A stretch of 64,000 nucleotides of DNA. Origin: Brachyhypopomus gauderio. Taxonomy: Eukaryota; Chordata; Actinopteri; Gymnotiformes; Hypopomidae. A program made the position numbers and the translations under genes. This document shows positions 1 through 10,912 of the stretch, piece after piece. Every line of letters starts with the position of its first letter. Positions within the stretch are counted from its first letter, which is position 1. The notes beneath the pieces were generated by a model. The model was not told where the DNA came from. It was given only the letters and a program-made list of their open reading frames with translations, and did not search any database. The stretch lies in assembly GCF_052324685.1 (NCBI RefSeq), contig NW_027506890.1, forward strand, positions 1,475,039 through 1,539,038. The letters are read 5' to 3'.

Positions 1-292
1 TGCTGGGCGTCGTCTAACCCTTCATCCCCTTCACACTGACACTGGCTGCACTTCATCCGGAAACTTGAAGGACTGCTGGATTTGTACATAACAAATGCTT
101 TGTGGTGCAACCTGTGCTCGTAAATGTCCATTGTCTCTGATGCCTTTCGTTTAATTTAACCTTGAATCTTGTGTCCTGTGTGGGTCGCTGGCTGAGTGAT
201 GGAGCGTTATGGCAGAGTTCTCCTGCAGGGAGACCACAGGGCTCAGAGTCAGAGGTCGCACACATTGAATGATGAGGTATAAATCATGCACT

Positions 293-833
293 GAGGGTTT
301 GTAACACACACTAGCACACATATGTGGACCTGAGTCTGCACTGGGTCTCTGTAACACACACTAGCACACATATGTAGACCTGAGTCTGCACTGGGTCTCT
401 GTAACACACACAAGCACACATATGTAGACCTGAGTCTGCACTGGGTCTCTGTAACACACACTAGCACACATATGTAGACCTGAGTCTGCTCTGGGTCTCT
501 GTAACACACACACTAGCACACATATGTAGACCTGAGTCTGCTCTGGGTCTCTGTAACACACACTAGCACACATATGTAGACCTGAGTGTGCTCTGGGTCT
601 CTGTAACACACACTAGCACACATATGTAGACCTGAGTCTGCTCTGGGTCTCTGTAACACACACTAGCACACATATGTAGACCTGAGTGTGCTCTGGGTCT
701 CTGTAACACACACTAGCACACATATGTAGACCTGAGTGTGCTCTGGGTCTCTGTAACACACACTAGCACACATATGTAGATCTGAGTCTGCACTGGGTCT
801 CTGTAACACACACTAGCACACATAACTACCACA
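293..833. repeat. 50-bp minisatellite, about 11 copies
   Basis: A unit of about 50 bp beginning GTAACACACACTAGCACACA and ending CTGGGTCTCT is repeated head to tail about eleven times with few substitutions (TCTGCA/TCTGCT/TGTGCT variants) and a 2-bp CA length variant. Reading frames in the array are repeat artefacts. The array lies upstream of the first kazrin exon I recognise, so it is probably intronic. Confidence 0.95.
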
Positions 834-1631
834 CATATGCAGATCTGCGTCTCTTAAAACACATTCTGAGCTCTGAATGTATTTCACTATCACAGACCTC
901 TTTCTAAGTTATAGAAAATAAATTGAAGTTCTCAGCCTGCCACTCCTACAGGAGCACTCTAATCACTTAAAACACTTACACTGGACAGAAGTTTCCCTTA
1001 AATGCTGATCTCGAGTCAGTTTTGTCTGACCACATTACACTGATGTCCTTTCTACACAAATGCAGATCTGGTCACAGATCAGTGGTTAAGGGAATCTTGC
1101 ATTTGCTCTGAAGACATAGAATGGTGTGTCATGGTAGCATTGCTGTCCTTGCTTTGTAGTTCATCCTGGCACTTACAAAGTGTGTCACAAATCCCCAGAG
1201 CTTATCACCACAGTCTCATTCTATTTGCCTTTTTTAACAGAAATTATTTTTTTTAATGCTGATTCCTTAATGTTGTGTAAATGTGGATGCAGTGCTGAAT
1301 TATCTCTCTGCAGAGGAGTAAAGTAGTTATAGTTTTGACAAAAACTGCTATGACTGTGTGGGACTACCTGGAACATAGAGAAAAGCATGGGAACAGACAT
1401 TAAAGAAGAATAAAATATTTTGAAATAAACCCAGAGCCGCCGGTGGCGGGGACGTTGAGTGTTTGCACGTGTGAGCCTCTGAACCCCCTGAGCACCCCGT
1501 CGACCTTTTGTCTCCTTTTAAAGGTGAAAATGAGCTACTCCCAGTTGAGTCCCTAACTAACAGATAACTGCCACTCTCCTAAACACCTCTAATACCGTCA
1601 CGCTGGCAGAGGTGCTAGCAATGCTGTGTAA

Positions 1632-1686
<55 letters not shown>

Positions 1687-3113
1687 TGCAAGGATTGGTG
1701 TGGAACCCAGCAACCTTGAAAGCTAGAATGCTTGGAAACCATGCTGACTGGCCTGTGCTGACTGGACACACAGGTGTACTATTTGATCTAGTAGTATTAT
1801 GTGATAATACAACATTGACACTGTAGTCCCAGTTCTAGCTGCTTCTGTGTCACAAATATCAGTTCAGTAGTAATTGTGTGTAGTGATACAAACGGAGCAA
1901 CTCCTACCTCTCCGTCAGTATGATCTGCAGTGCTGATTATGGTACACTCGTGTATATCTGGGAATAAAAGAGGGAAGAGGCATTGCTCTTTCCTGCACAT
2001 AAAGCCACTCGAATACCTCTGCTAGCTTGCTTTGCCTCGCAGTAGAACTCCAGGAATAACAAGCATGTGCTGCCATCTACTGGTAGCTTTGTGTAAGTTA
2101 AATCTCAGAAACCAATTTGGGTGCATTTTCACACCTAGTATTAAATGTCATCTTAAACATGAAGATAACCATAAAGTGAAACCAGCTCTACAATCTTGTC
2201 ATCTTAATCTCAGCTATGATACATTGCTTGAGAATCATCCAAACAAATCTTCACCTCATTTGTTCTCTCCTGACTCCTGATCTCACACCCCATCCTTCAC
2301 TGGCTACGTGGTCATTAGCGACGTCATCGTCTGTTCCCTCATTAGTGCTTAAGGATTATCTGCTGCTCTCAAACACCCAGTCTAAATCAACAGCCTTTTC
2401 TGGACTTGCAGACTCATGATTTGTATGTGCCCAGTACCTCAGACGTGCGGAGGCTTGAAGAACCGTCTAACTCCACCCTTTAAGGGGCATTGTGCTAACG
2501 TTTTCAAACTTCCACAGTCTGCTTGGGACACAAAGTTCAGCTGACTTTGCTTGTGGAATTACCCTAAATGCATAGTGAAACAAATGTGAGGACAAGCAAA
2601 AGGAAGTGGTTTAATAAAATTTAAACAAAAAAATATATATTTCCAATGTCAGTAATATGGAGTTCATGTACCATGATTGTATACTTTATTTCAAGCAATT
2701 ATTGCTTTGTCTCCTTTTTTTGCAGTTTAAATTTGTTAATTTAGCATTTTATCGCAAAGACCTGAGACTTTCCCTGAGTAGCATGTTCTAGTTTGAATGG
2801 TCAGACCAACGCCGTTATAGTTTATCCATTTCAGAGAAAAACCCAGAAAGTGTTTGTTTTGATGAGGCACACTTTGGTTTTGGAGTTCTGATCAGCCAGA
2901 CCAGATGTAACTGTCTGAAATCCACAGGTTTATTCATCTCCATCTTCTTTTATGCCCCCCTATAGGTCATCTTAAGATCCTGTCCCAATAAATACAAGTT
3001 CCACTGTCTTGTATTGTATACTGTAGATGGTTTAGTAAAACATGAGCCTCAGATTTACTCCCTTAAATCCCTTGCAAATAGGCCTGCCTCTTTCCCTTCA
3101 TCCACCAATCTAG
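834..3113. other. Probable kazrin intron / noncoding
   Basis: I see no convincing exon here. It is AT-rich sequence with a (TG)n microsatellite at about 1,633-1,685. It lies directly upstream of the first recognisable kazrin SAM exon and is most simply intron. More 5' kazrin exons (coiled-coil region) must lie outside the window or escape recognition. Confidence 0.5.
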
Positions 3114-3319
3114 ATTCAGATAGTCTGTCAAGCCCCGCCCGCCTGAGCGTCAGCCTATCGGATTGGGAGGATCAGCTCGACAGACTGCAGCAGGTGGAGC
3201 TGGCGCGGTCAGCGCCCATGTCCCGGTGGCGAGCGGGCACTGTGCAGGCCTGGCTCGAGGTCATCATGGCCATGCCCATGTACATCCGCGCATGTGCTGA
3301 CAACGTCAAGAGCGGCAAG
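3114..3319 (+). CDS. kazn: kazrin exon: linker and first half of SAM1
   Basis: Encodes an acidic/serine linker ([17 protein letters not shown]) and the start of SAM1, ending NVKSGK just before a GTCAGA donor at 3320. Acceptor chosen at 3112-3113 after a pyrimidine-rich stretch; an AG at 3118-3119 is an alternative that would remove two codons. The unusual GC richness compared with its flanks also marks it as exon. Confidence 0.88.
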
Positions 3320-3753
3320 GTCAGAGAACGCACCAGAACTGTTGCACTGAGGCGTGTTTGCGCACGCTGTAGACAAATCCACCGTATGCTATAAACCATA
3401 AAGGCCCAGATGCTCACAACCTGACTGCCCCAAGTGCTTCTCGAACAGCTCCATGGAGCCCAGAACACAATGCCCTTCAGCGCTCTATCAAACCTCACAA
3501 CATGCTCCCTAATGAACCAGACATTAGGGAAGCTGAGCAGTGACAGTAGGGTACAGAAGTGTGGACCGTCCGCTGTCTCCACAGGAGTGGCTCGAGAAAC
3601 ACTGGTATAGAAGGTTAAAGACAAACTACTCACCTACAAAGCATCTAAAGGGGACCACCAAAATAAAGTGTTACCCCAAACTATATATATTGTTTGTTAT
3701 TCAGCCATATTAATTGATTTCATATATCTTGTATATTTATTATAATACATATG

Positions 3754-3847
<94 letters not shown>

Positions 3848-4617
3848 TATGTATATACACACACACATACATATATATATATTTGTGTGTGTGGATCTAA
3901 TTGACAACCCAACAACTGAATAGTTTTGAAATCTTGTACACAGAAATTATGTTTAGAGAAGGAATAACACCTGTTGTTTAGGGGAAACAACTGGAAATCT
4001 AAATCACACTCTGGATTGTCTCATAAAGGTGTAGCAATGTTTAGACTGTTAAAGGGACATGGGACGCAGTTGAATACATCCTGGGCTCACTGAGCCATTC
4101 TTCAGGGTGTTTAGAGGAGTGCATGAGGGCATTACCAGCTTATAATGCTCCAAACACTGTACTGCTCCTGTTAAATGTTCTCATGTGCACTGGCCTTAGT
4201 ATGTCACTGCACCTGCCCCTTCTGTTACAGCTCCTTTATGTTTAGTGGTTGGCAGCAATCACTGAGGGGTGAAAGAAGCTTGTGGCTTTCTCCAAATCAT
4301 GATTTTGGATGTAGACAGTGGGTGAAAGCTCGTCTGACCACATTTCCCTCGACCTCCCGCTCCGCTCGGGGGCTTCTTGTGCTAGGCTATGATTAGCAAT
4401 TGTCCTGTTAAGTGCCCATCTGTCTCTGTTAACTTGTGGCCACAGTTCCTCTATGATGAAGTAGAACCGTAGAAGACCAGATCTACTAGATCCTCTTTGG
4501 ATTTAGTAGATCTGGTAATGATTTTTTGAGACCGTTCCTATTGGCACATTCATTTTCCAGGTTTTGGGACAGGTGGACCTGCAGTTCAGGAATGATGCAA
4601 TAAAAATAAAAAGCACT

Positions 4618-4668
<51 letters not shown>

Positions 4669-4945
4669 GGTGATGTTAGCCTTAACTGATGCAGATCTGG
4701 AGAGTGGTTTGGGGATAAGCAACTCCATGCACCGCAGGAAATTGCGCCTGGCCATCGAGGACTACAGACAGGCAGAATCAGGACAGGGGTGAGACATTTA
4801 TGCAAAAAAAACCTGATCCATCCATCCATGCTCTAATCCATTCTACAATGTAAGCATACCTAAACACACCCAGGTAAACACAATACAAGCAGACTGACCA
4901 CAGTATTACACTTACTTTGTAAACCTGAAATATCCAGGTCTGTTG

Positions 4946-4998
<53 letters not shown>

Positions 4999-6226
4999 TG
5001 CGCGCTCTCTTAGACTGTCTAAGGCCTCCGAACTGGACCACCACTGGGTGGCACAGGCGTGGCTGAGTGACGTAGGCCTACCGCAGTACTCCCAGTTCTT
5101 CCACACCCACCTGGTAGACGGACGCCTGCTGGGCACCCTCACACGTGCCGACCTGGAAAAGCACCTGCACGTGTCCAAAAAAGCCCACCAGGGCAGCCTG
5201 CTACTGGGCATGCGGCTGCTCCACATGCTTAACTTCAGCAAAGAGGTGCTGACCAATAACACACACACACACAGACACACACACACACACACGCATACAT
5301 GGAGCATTCTGACAACACACACTGTGCAATGTTGTGTGCACTGCTGAAGGTGCTGCAGATGAGGAGGGTGGAGTGTGAGAGTCATAACACGGACCCCGTG
5401 GTCTGGAGCTGCCAGCGTATTATGAAGTGGCTCAGAGACATCGATCTGAAGGTACACGCAGAGCCTGAGAGTAGCGGAGAACAGAGAGAGCGTTTACTTC
5501 CATGTGGAGATGTGGTCGTGGGGAGATGATCTGCTTGTGTGTTATTTGCAGGAGTTTGCTGACACTCTGCAGAATAGCGGGGTCCATGGAGCCGTAATGG
5601 TGCTGGATCCTTCCTTTAACACTGACACTATGGCAACGGCTTTAGGTATCCCAGGAAACAAGCACATGGTGCGTCAACATCTGAGTGAGGAAATGAAGGC
5701 CCTCCTGAAGGCTGCACGGTAAGGGACAGAGGGAGCAAGGGGACAACAACCTGCATCAGATTCCAGCCATTTATAAACTGTTTGCATGTTTTTTTTTTAT
5801 CTGTATCTTCAGACAGGGGGTGGAACAGGACATGGAGCCGCTGGGAACTCCTCCTACTCTGCCCCGTCCGAGTTCTTTGGGACACGCCACAGGCAGTCGC
5901 CATGGTGACCAACTCTCCCACAAAAAACTCACAGTCAAGGTGTGAGCATTGCTTGTGACAGGCGTTCAGAAGAGGTGGGGCGAGGGTGACGGTTAGAACT
6001 GAAAATTCAAAATGAAATTTTTCTTCCTTCCCCATAGCCTCCAGTAAGCTTCAGCCTGAGGAGGCCGGGTGAAGAGGACATCACTTCTCTGAGCTCTGGG
6101 ACACTGATTACAGCCGGATGTGAGGAGGCACCACCTCAGCCAGAGAGCAGCCCAAAGAGAACAGCCCAAACAGAGCAGCCCAAACAGAACAGCCCTAAGA
6201 GAGTGACCCAAACAGAACAGCCCTAA
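3114..6226 (+). CDS. kazn: Kazrin, C-terminal SAM-domain part (7 coding exons, 5' part missing)
   Basis: Kazrin is a cytoplasmic scaffold of the liprin/kazrin family linked to desmosomes, periplakin, cortical actin and endosomal traffic. The long isoform carries three C-terminal SAM domains. I assign exons 3114-3319, 4670-4788, 5014-5245, 5350-5451, 5552-5718, 5813-5939 and 6038-6226; all join in phase at GT-AG sites to a TAA at 6224-6226. Diagnostic peptides are [15 protein letters not shown] (SAM1), [12 protein letters not shown] with [11 protein letters not shown] (SAM2), and NTDPVVW, RDIDLK and [16 protein letters not shown] (SAM3). These fit kazrin better than liprin-alpha, which has a similar SAM array but different signature residues. 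The coiled-coil half is not in the window. The tail after SAM3 is divergent and ends in minisatellite-encoded residues. Followed by TMEM51-like genes, which matches the KAZN-TMEM51 neighbourhood known in human. I cannot tell which teleost ohnologue (a or b) it is. Confidence 0.93.
3320..4669. other. kazn: kazrin intron with AT and GT microsatellites
   Basis: Intron between the two halves of SAM1. It contains a very long (AT)n tract (about 3,747-3,882, with a short AC stretch) and ends in about 24 GT repeats (4,619-4,666) that sit directly against the TTAG acceptor of the next exon. I see no other coding signal. Confidence 0.75.
4670..4788 (+). CDS. kazn: kazrin exon: second half of SAM1
   Basis: Encodes [20 protein letters not shown] followed by [15 protein letters not shown], the C-terminal helices of SAM1. 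The acceptor is TTAG at 4666-4669 right after a (GT)n tract; the donor is GTGAG at 4789. The 119-nt length plus the 232-nt next exon preserves the frame. Confidence 0.9.
5014..5245 (+). CDS. kazn: kazrin exon: SAM2
   Basis: Encodes the complete second SAM domain, from [17 protein letters not shown] to [10 protein letters not shown]. Acceptor CTCTCTTAG at 5013, donor GTGCTG at 5246. (TG)n precedes it (about 4,950-4,999) and (AC)n follows the donor (about 5,259-5,295), so this exon is bracketed by CA/TG repeats. Confidence 0.92.
5350..5451 (+). CDS. kazn: kazrin exon: SAM3 start
   Basis: Thirty-four codons ([19 protein letters not shown] and on to RDIDLK) opening SAM3. Acceptor CTGAAG at 5349 with a weak pyrimidine tract, donor GTACAC at 5452. 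The exon joins the preceding exon in frame after NFSKE, as in vertebrate kazrin. Confidence 0.9.
5552..5718 (+). CDS. kazn: kazrin exon: SAM3 end
   Basis: Encodes [20 protein letters not shown] through [19 protein letters not shown], the rest of SAM3. Acceptor TTATTTGCAG at 5551, donor GTAAGG at 5719; both are strong sites. Confidence 0.93.
5813..5939 (+). CDS. kazn: kazrin exon: post-SAM tail
   Basis: Low-complexity proline/serine/histidine tail ([13 protein letters not shown]). Acceptor after a long T-rich tract (TATCTTCAG at 5812), donor GTGTGA at 5940. The GTPP motif recalls the GTPP in the mammalian kazrin tail; the rest is divergent. Confidence 0.82.
6038..6226 (+). CDS. kazn: kazrin terminal coding exon ending in minisatellite
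   Basis: Sixty-two codons from acceptor CCCCATAG (6037) to TAA at 6224-6226. The first half ([20 protein letters not shown]) is ordinary; the last about 25 residues ([18 protein letters not shown] and following) are encoded by the first units of the 28-bp minisatellite, so the stop position depends on the phase of a repeat that is not a multiple of three. Confidence 0.8.
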   Translation, partial: PPVSFSLRRPGEEDITSLSSGTLITAGCEEAPPQPESSPKRTAQTEQPKQNSPKRVTQTEQP

Positions 6227-6625
6227 AAGAACAGTGCATGCAGAACAGCCCGAAGAGAGCGACCCAAGCAGAACAGCCCAAACACAACAGCCCTAAGAGA
6301 GCGGCCCAAACACAACAGCCCTAAGAGAGCGGCCCAAACAGAACAGCCCAAACAGAACAGCCCTAAGAGAGCAGCCCAAACAGAACAGCCCTAAGAGAGC
6401 AGCCCATACAGAACAGCCCTAAGAGAGCGGCCCAAACAGAACAGCCCCAAGAGAGCGGCCCAAAAAGAACAGCCCAAAAAGAACAGCCCTAAGAGAGCGC
6501 CCCAAACAAAACAACCCTAAGAGAGCAGCCCAAACAGAACAGCTCTGAGAGAGCGACCCAAACAGAACAGCTCTAAGAGAGCAGCCAAAACAGAACAGCC
6601 CAAACAGAATAACTCTAAGGGGACA
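6147..6625. repeat. 28-bp minisatellite at the kazrin 3' end
   Basis: About 15 full or half units of AACAGCCCTAAGAGAGCGGC plus CCAAACAG, with 14-bp half units (AACAGCCCAAACAG) interspersed. It overlaps the last kazrin codons and the start of the 3' UTR. A shorter copy occurs at 22,378-22,525 at the start of duplicated unit 2. Confidence 0.93.
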
Positions 6626-6629
6626 GCTG

Positions 6630-7730
6630 TAAGAGAAAAGCTTCCTGACACTGGGACCACTAATGGCTAACTCTGTCACCTTAAAAACTAAAAATATATA
6701 AAGGCAGTATATGGTTGCCTGGTTGATATAGATTTATATTTGACAATGGACAAGTGTTTTGGACATTTTTCTAGTCAAGATTTTTTGCAGTAATGTTACT
6801 AAATGTATTTTTTGCCTCGCAGTCACCAAGGTGAGAATTAGACAAAGTTTATTCACAAAAATGTGCATCACTTCCTCCCTTGACTTCCAGTAACGCTGCA
6901 TCTGAACACTCACCCGAATATTTTTTTTCATGAACCCAATAAGATGTATTTATGCACATGTTTTCAATGGCCATGCTAACAGTAAATCTATTGAAAAGTC
7001 TATTTAATGTGAGTGACATTCTGTAATGCAACACATTTGGATTACTGCACACCTGCAACCATTTCCAAATACTACAGTTCTGGCTTGTTGTCTGGACATA
7101 AACCAGGCCTAATAAACCCCCTACAAACCTCCCCCCACCCACCTGCACACACACACACACACGCACACACACAAAATACTGGTTCTGAAGACACTGGATA
7201 AACTTATTCCTAAGAGGCATGGGTGGCATAGGTAAGGTGTAAAGGTGTAAAATATCCATGACCAACATTACTAAGCTCAAGATGAAACTAAACTTGTGAA
7301 TGTGTAACGAGCTGTGAAGACGCAGACGCATGTGTAAGGGCAAACAAGTAATTATTTTATGTAAATCCACAACAGATCCAGAGACACAGGTAAGAGTAAC
7401 TGAAAATGATGCACACAACTTAGACACGGTATACCCAGCGAGGGTTTAGTACACAGGCTGAACCGTAGCAAAACTTCACAATTAAACAGACTTGTGTGTG
7501 ATGGAATTTATAGGTTGGAATTTATAGGTTGCAAGAGTCAGATGGAACCAGTTAGAATTCCGGGGAGGATGATCTGTTCAGTCTATTGGCTGACTCGCTC
7601 TCCCCGCCTCTGTGTCGAGGATGCTGGGAAGTGTAGTGTAGTGTGGGCATCCTGACAGAATGGAAGACCTTAGAAAGGGTATTTGAATCAGTAACTCATC
7701 TTGTACCCTGACTCACATAATCCTTTAATA

Positions 7731-7782
<52 letters not shown>

Positions 7783-9373
7783 CGAGAACAGTGCTCTTCA
7801 TTATCTTTCACCACAGTATTACACAATTACTTTCTATTAGAAGTATTCTCACTGTGAACTCATGATGTTTCTCAGTCGCTCCCTGTAAAATAAATGGATT
7901 AGGCCTATCTACAATCTTTTTGGTAACCCTGTGATTAAAACCTGACTCTGATGAACAGTTAATGGGACTGATGTGATGAGCAGGCCCTTGTGACCCATCG
8001 TACTGCTCATAAAGTTAGTTAAACACTGCAGGATCATCGCACTCCGCCGGAAAAGCTACCGTTAATTTAGTGGGTGTTATTTTCCCCAGAAACACACTAA
8101 CAATACTTATTAGTATTAAAAATGTTAGTTCGTTTTTATTCTTAACCAAAACACGCGAATAACTGCCCCAATAGCCAACGTAGCGGGACCTGATTGAGCT
8201 GACGTGTCGAGGCGTTAGTTTAACCCTAGTGTCGAATAAACTGCCAGTTCATGTTTTCAAATTTTCAAAAAATGTCATTAAAATAACAGCACTAAACACT
8301 TTTTTTTTGGGGGGGGGGGGGGGGGGGGGGTATTAAGACTCTTGTTTTGCCCAGACGAGGCTGACTGTAGCGCACAGCCAAAGGGTTAAACCAGGGGCGG
8401 CGACATTTAACACATTTTATTACTACGGAGTTAAAGGGTGAATAAATTAAAGTTTTGTCCGCAAATAATCGCGTACACTTATTGTTGGGTCACTTGTGTT
8501 AGTAGTGTTGTAAGAATGTAATGTTGAGTTACTGGTTTTAGTACTTCTGTGTTCATTTCCCTGTGAAGGACGCAGGTATTGTTTTCTGGGTTGTTCTTCA
8601 CGAAATGCCCAAGCGGCTCTCACTCGCGGGTCTGGGTTGAATCGATGTGTAGGTAAGGAGCATGACCAGAGTTTCTCAACATTTTTTGGAGTTTCTCTAC
8701 ATTGCTTGTAATGGCTTTATTTTCATTAACATTAACATGAACAAACTTAACATTCTTTTTATGCTATATTGAACGTTAAAAGTTGCATTAATGTGATTTT
8801 ATGTTGTTAAGGGCGGGGGTTAAATCACAGCCCTGCAGAATCTATTTACTATGGGATGTCATTTCTTTTACTTGATTATCGATGTTAAACTTACCCTAGT
8901 TTACCTTGAAGACCCCACTAGACGCCACAGTGCTCGACTAAGGAATCTTCTCAGTTTTAGTTTTTAATTCGTTGTTCGACGTTGTTAACGTGGCCCAGGA
9001 GATTTTAGTGTCTCTTAGATCTTGGGCGTTACCGTCTGTGAAGAGAAACACACTCCATGGAAAGGACATTTTTCTTGATGAGCAGAAGCGATAGCTGCAG
9101 TTGAGTTTGTGTCAGAAGTAAACTGTCCGTCCAAAGTTCGTGTCTCATTGTACTCTGTCGTCAGTCGTTGATTTCTAGATGGTCCAAATATATGTGTATG
9201 AGTAGGAAGGGACCCATTACGCTCATTTGAGTGGTCATTCTTTTTTTTTTTTGGTCAACTAGAGAATATTTACATGCTTCAAGGTTCCTCCCTGCCCTCC
9301 ATCGAGCTAGTTACACTCTCTTGCATGTTATTTGGGTTTAGTAACGTTACAAATACTTTACAAGGTTGGTATA
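6630..9373. other. kazrin 3' flank, no gene seen
   Basis: Noncoding sequence downstream of kazrin. It holds (TG)n with (AG)n at 7,733-7,783, a 22-G run at 8,309-8,330, and an AATATA hexamer at 6,693-6,698 where the duplicate in unit 2 has AATAAA (22,603-22,608), a possible kazrin poly(A) signal. Almost all of it is duplicated in unit 2. Confidence 0.6.
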
Positions 9374-10912
9374 TATGAAGATAAATCTGTAGCAAAACAT
9401 GAGAGCGTGAAGCACCTGATTTGAGAACTTGTAAATCAAAATCTGTATGTGTATTTTTAATTTGAGAACTTGTAAACTAAAAGTTGCACTTGTATTCTTG
9501 ATGCGAGAACTTGCTAACTAAAAGTTGTACTTGTGATTTTAATTTGAGAACCTGTAAACTAAAAGTTGCACTTGTAGTTTTGATGTGAGAACTTATAGAA
9601 TAAAAATCTGAGCATGAATGTAAAAAAAATCATATCTTCATATCTGCCCGCCTTGACTTTTGCAACACATTTCTCGGTGTATGTGTTGCAAAAACAGATT
9701 TGTGCACTTGTATGGGGAAGTCGGAAATGGGACAAGAATCGTGATTCAGCTTATTTTTCGGTGCAAAAAGAGAAGAGTTGGAGGCAGAACAATTGCGGAT
9801 AATTCCTTCTATGATGGCACAAACTAGCTAGTGACAGGTATTTTTCTAATAATTATTATTTGTCTATGCAATGAAACATCATAATGACATTAGATTCAAG
9901 TTTTCATCAAGTGCCTTTATTGATCATATTCTAGCTGTCTAATATAATTTGCCATGCTTGTGTAACCCTATAATTTGAATGTCACTATTATTCCAGGTCT
10001 CTTTTCCAAGGGGTGGGAAGAAAGATAGTCGGGTTACAAGTAAAGTAGAATTCTCTTTATTTCCAGCCGAACAGCTCAGGACAGGATAACTGGTAGTAGA
10101 AACCACACACGCTTCTTCTTCCTCTCTCTTGTGCAAGCACCAGCTCCAGCTCCCAAGGTGTCCCTTAATTACCGTCTTTTCCGGATTATAAGCCGCTACT
10201 TTTCCTTCCACGCTTTGAACCATGCGGCTTATACTGAGGTGTGGCTTTTCTGTAGGTTTTTCACCCATCAGGGGGCTGAGCACAAAGTGATTCAGGTGGT
10301 AGGTCAAAGGTGTAAATCAAAGAAGAAAGTGCTCATTTTCATTTAGCACATACATAACAAATATAACATATTGCATCACCTTACATTTTAACCATATATA
10401 TTAACTATTCATTTTAAACTATGAAATCAACTCTGAATAATAAACTAAATATATACAGTGTATATCCCCCTCACACTTGTATCATTAGAAAAATATTGCA
10501 GTTAAAAAACCATATTGGTGTTTGTGCAATCATAGAAGGATTTTACGCAATTGTTCTGCCTCCAATTCTTTTTTTTTTTTGCAGCTAAAAATAAGAGTCA
10601 CGATTCTTGTCCCATTCCCCACTTCCCCGTACAAGTGGTCAAATCTGTTTTGCAACACGTACACCGAGAAACGTGTTGCAAAAGTCGAGGTGGGCAGATA
10701 TGAAGTTGTGCTGAATTCGTGTACATTTCCTGCCAGTTATTTTTTAACATGCACGCTCAGATTTTTATTCTACAAGTTCTCACATCAAAACTACAAGTGC
10801 AACTTTTAGTTTACAGGTTCTCAAATTAAAAATACACATACAGATTTTGATTTACAAGTTCTCAAATCAGGTCCTTCACGCGCTCAAGTTTTGCTACAGA
10901 TTTATCTCCATA
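9374..10912. mobile_element. Non-autonomous DNA element with very long TIRs (unit 1 copy)
   Basis: The two arms (about 9,374-9,812 and 10,535-10,912) are inverted copies beginning TATGRAGATAAATCTGTAGC. Each arm carries a roughly 41-bp subterminal repeat (GAGAACTTGTAAACTAAAAG...): five units in the left arm, three in the right. The flanks show a short direct repeat GGTAT(A/C), and unit 3 has the uninterrupted site at about 57,150. There is no transposase. The centre holds a solo LTR. Class not identified. Confidence 0.85.
9961..10475 (-). mobile_element. Solo LTR related to the Gypsy element (unit 1)
   Basis: Antisense copy of an LTR homologous to the 371-bp LTRs at 39,510 and 45,591, though clearly diverged. 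It starts TGTAACCC (complement of the LTR end), retains the motif GAGCTGTTCGGCTGGAAATA in antisense and ends CCCTCACA. It is flanked by the 4-bp duplication CTTG (9,957-9,960 and 10,476-10,479). It is interrupted at about 10,172-10,330 by sequence starting ACCGTCTTTTCCGGATTATA, a probable MITE fragment. Confidence 0.85.

Noticed and set aside
249..609. Several overlapping minus-strand reading frames full of Cys and repeated MCASVCYRDP
   Set aside because: They are translations of the 50-bp minisatellite with no other coding support.
293..833. Regular repeat array that might suggest CRISPR
   Set aside because: Units are contiguous with no unique spacers, in an animal genome; it is a minisatellite.
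3172..3633. 153-codon minus-strand frame over the kazrin exon
   Set aside because: Antisense shadow of a GC-rich SAM exon; the plus strand has clear kazrin similarity and splice sites.
4912..5457. 181-codon minus-strand frame
   Set aside because: Crosses two CA/TG repeats and is antisense to kazrin exons.
6419..6679. Leu/Ser/Cys-rich minus-strand frame (and its partner at 22,299-22,571)
   Set aside because: Translation of the 28-bp minisatellite; no conserved gene features.
6849..7427. 192-codon minus-strand frame
   Set aside because: Not preserved as a single frame in the unit-2 duplicate, no domain, crosses a CA repeat.
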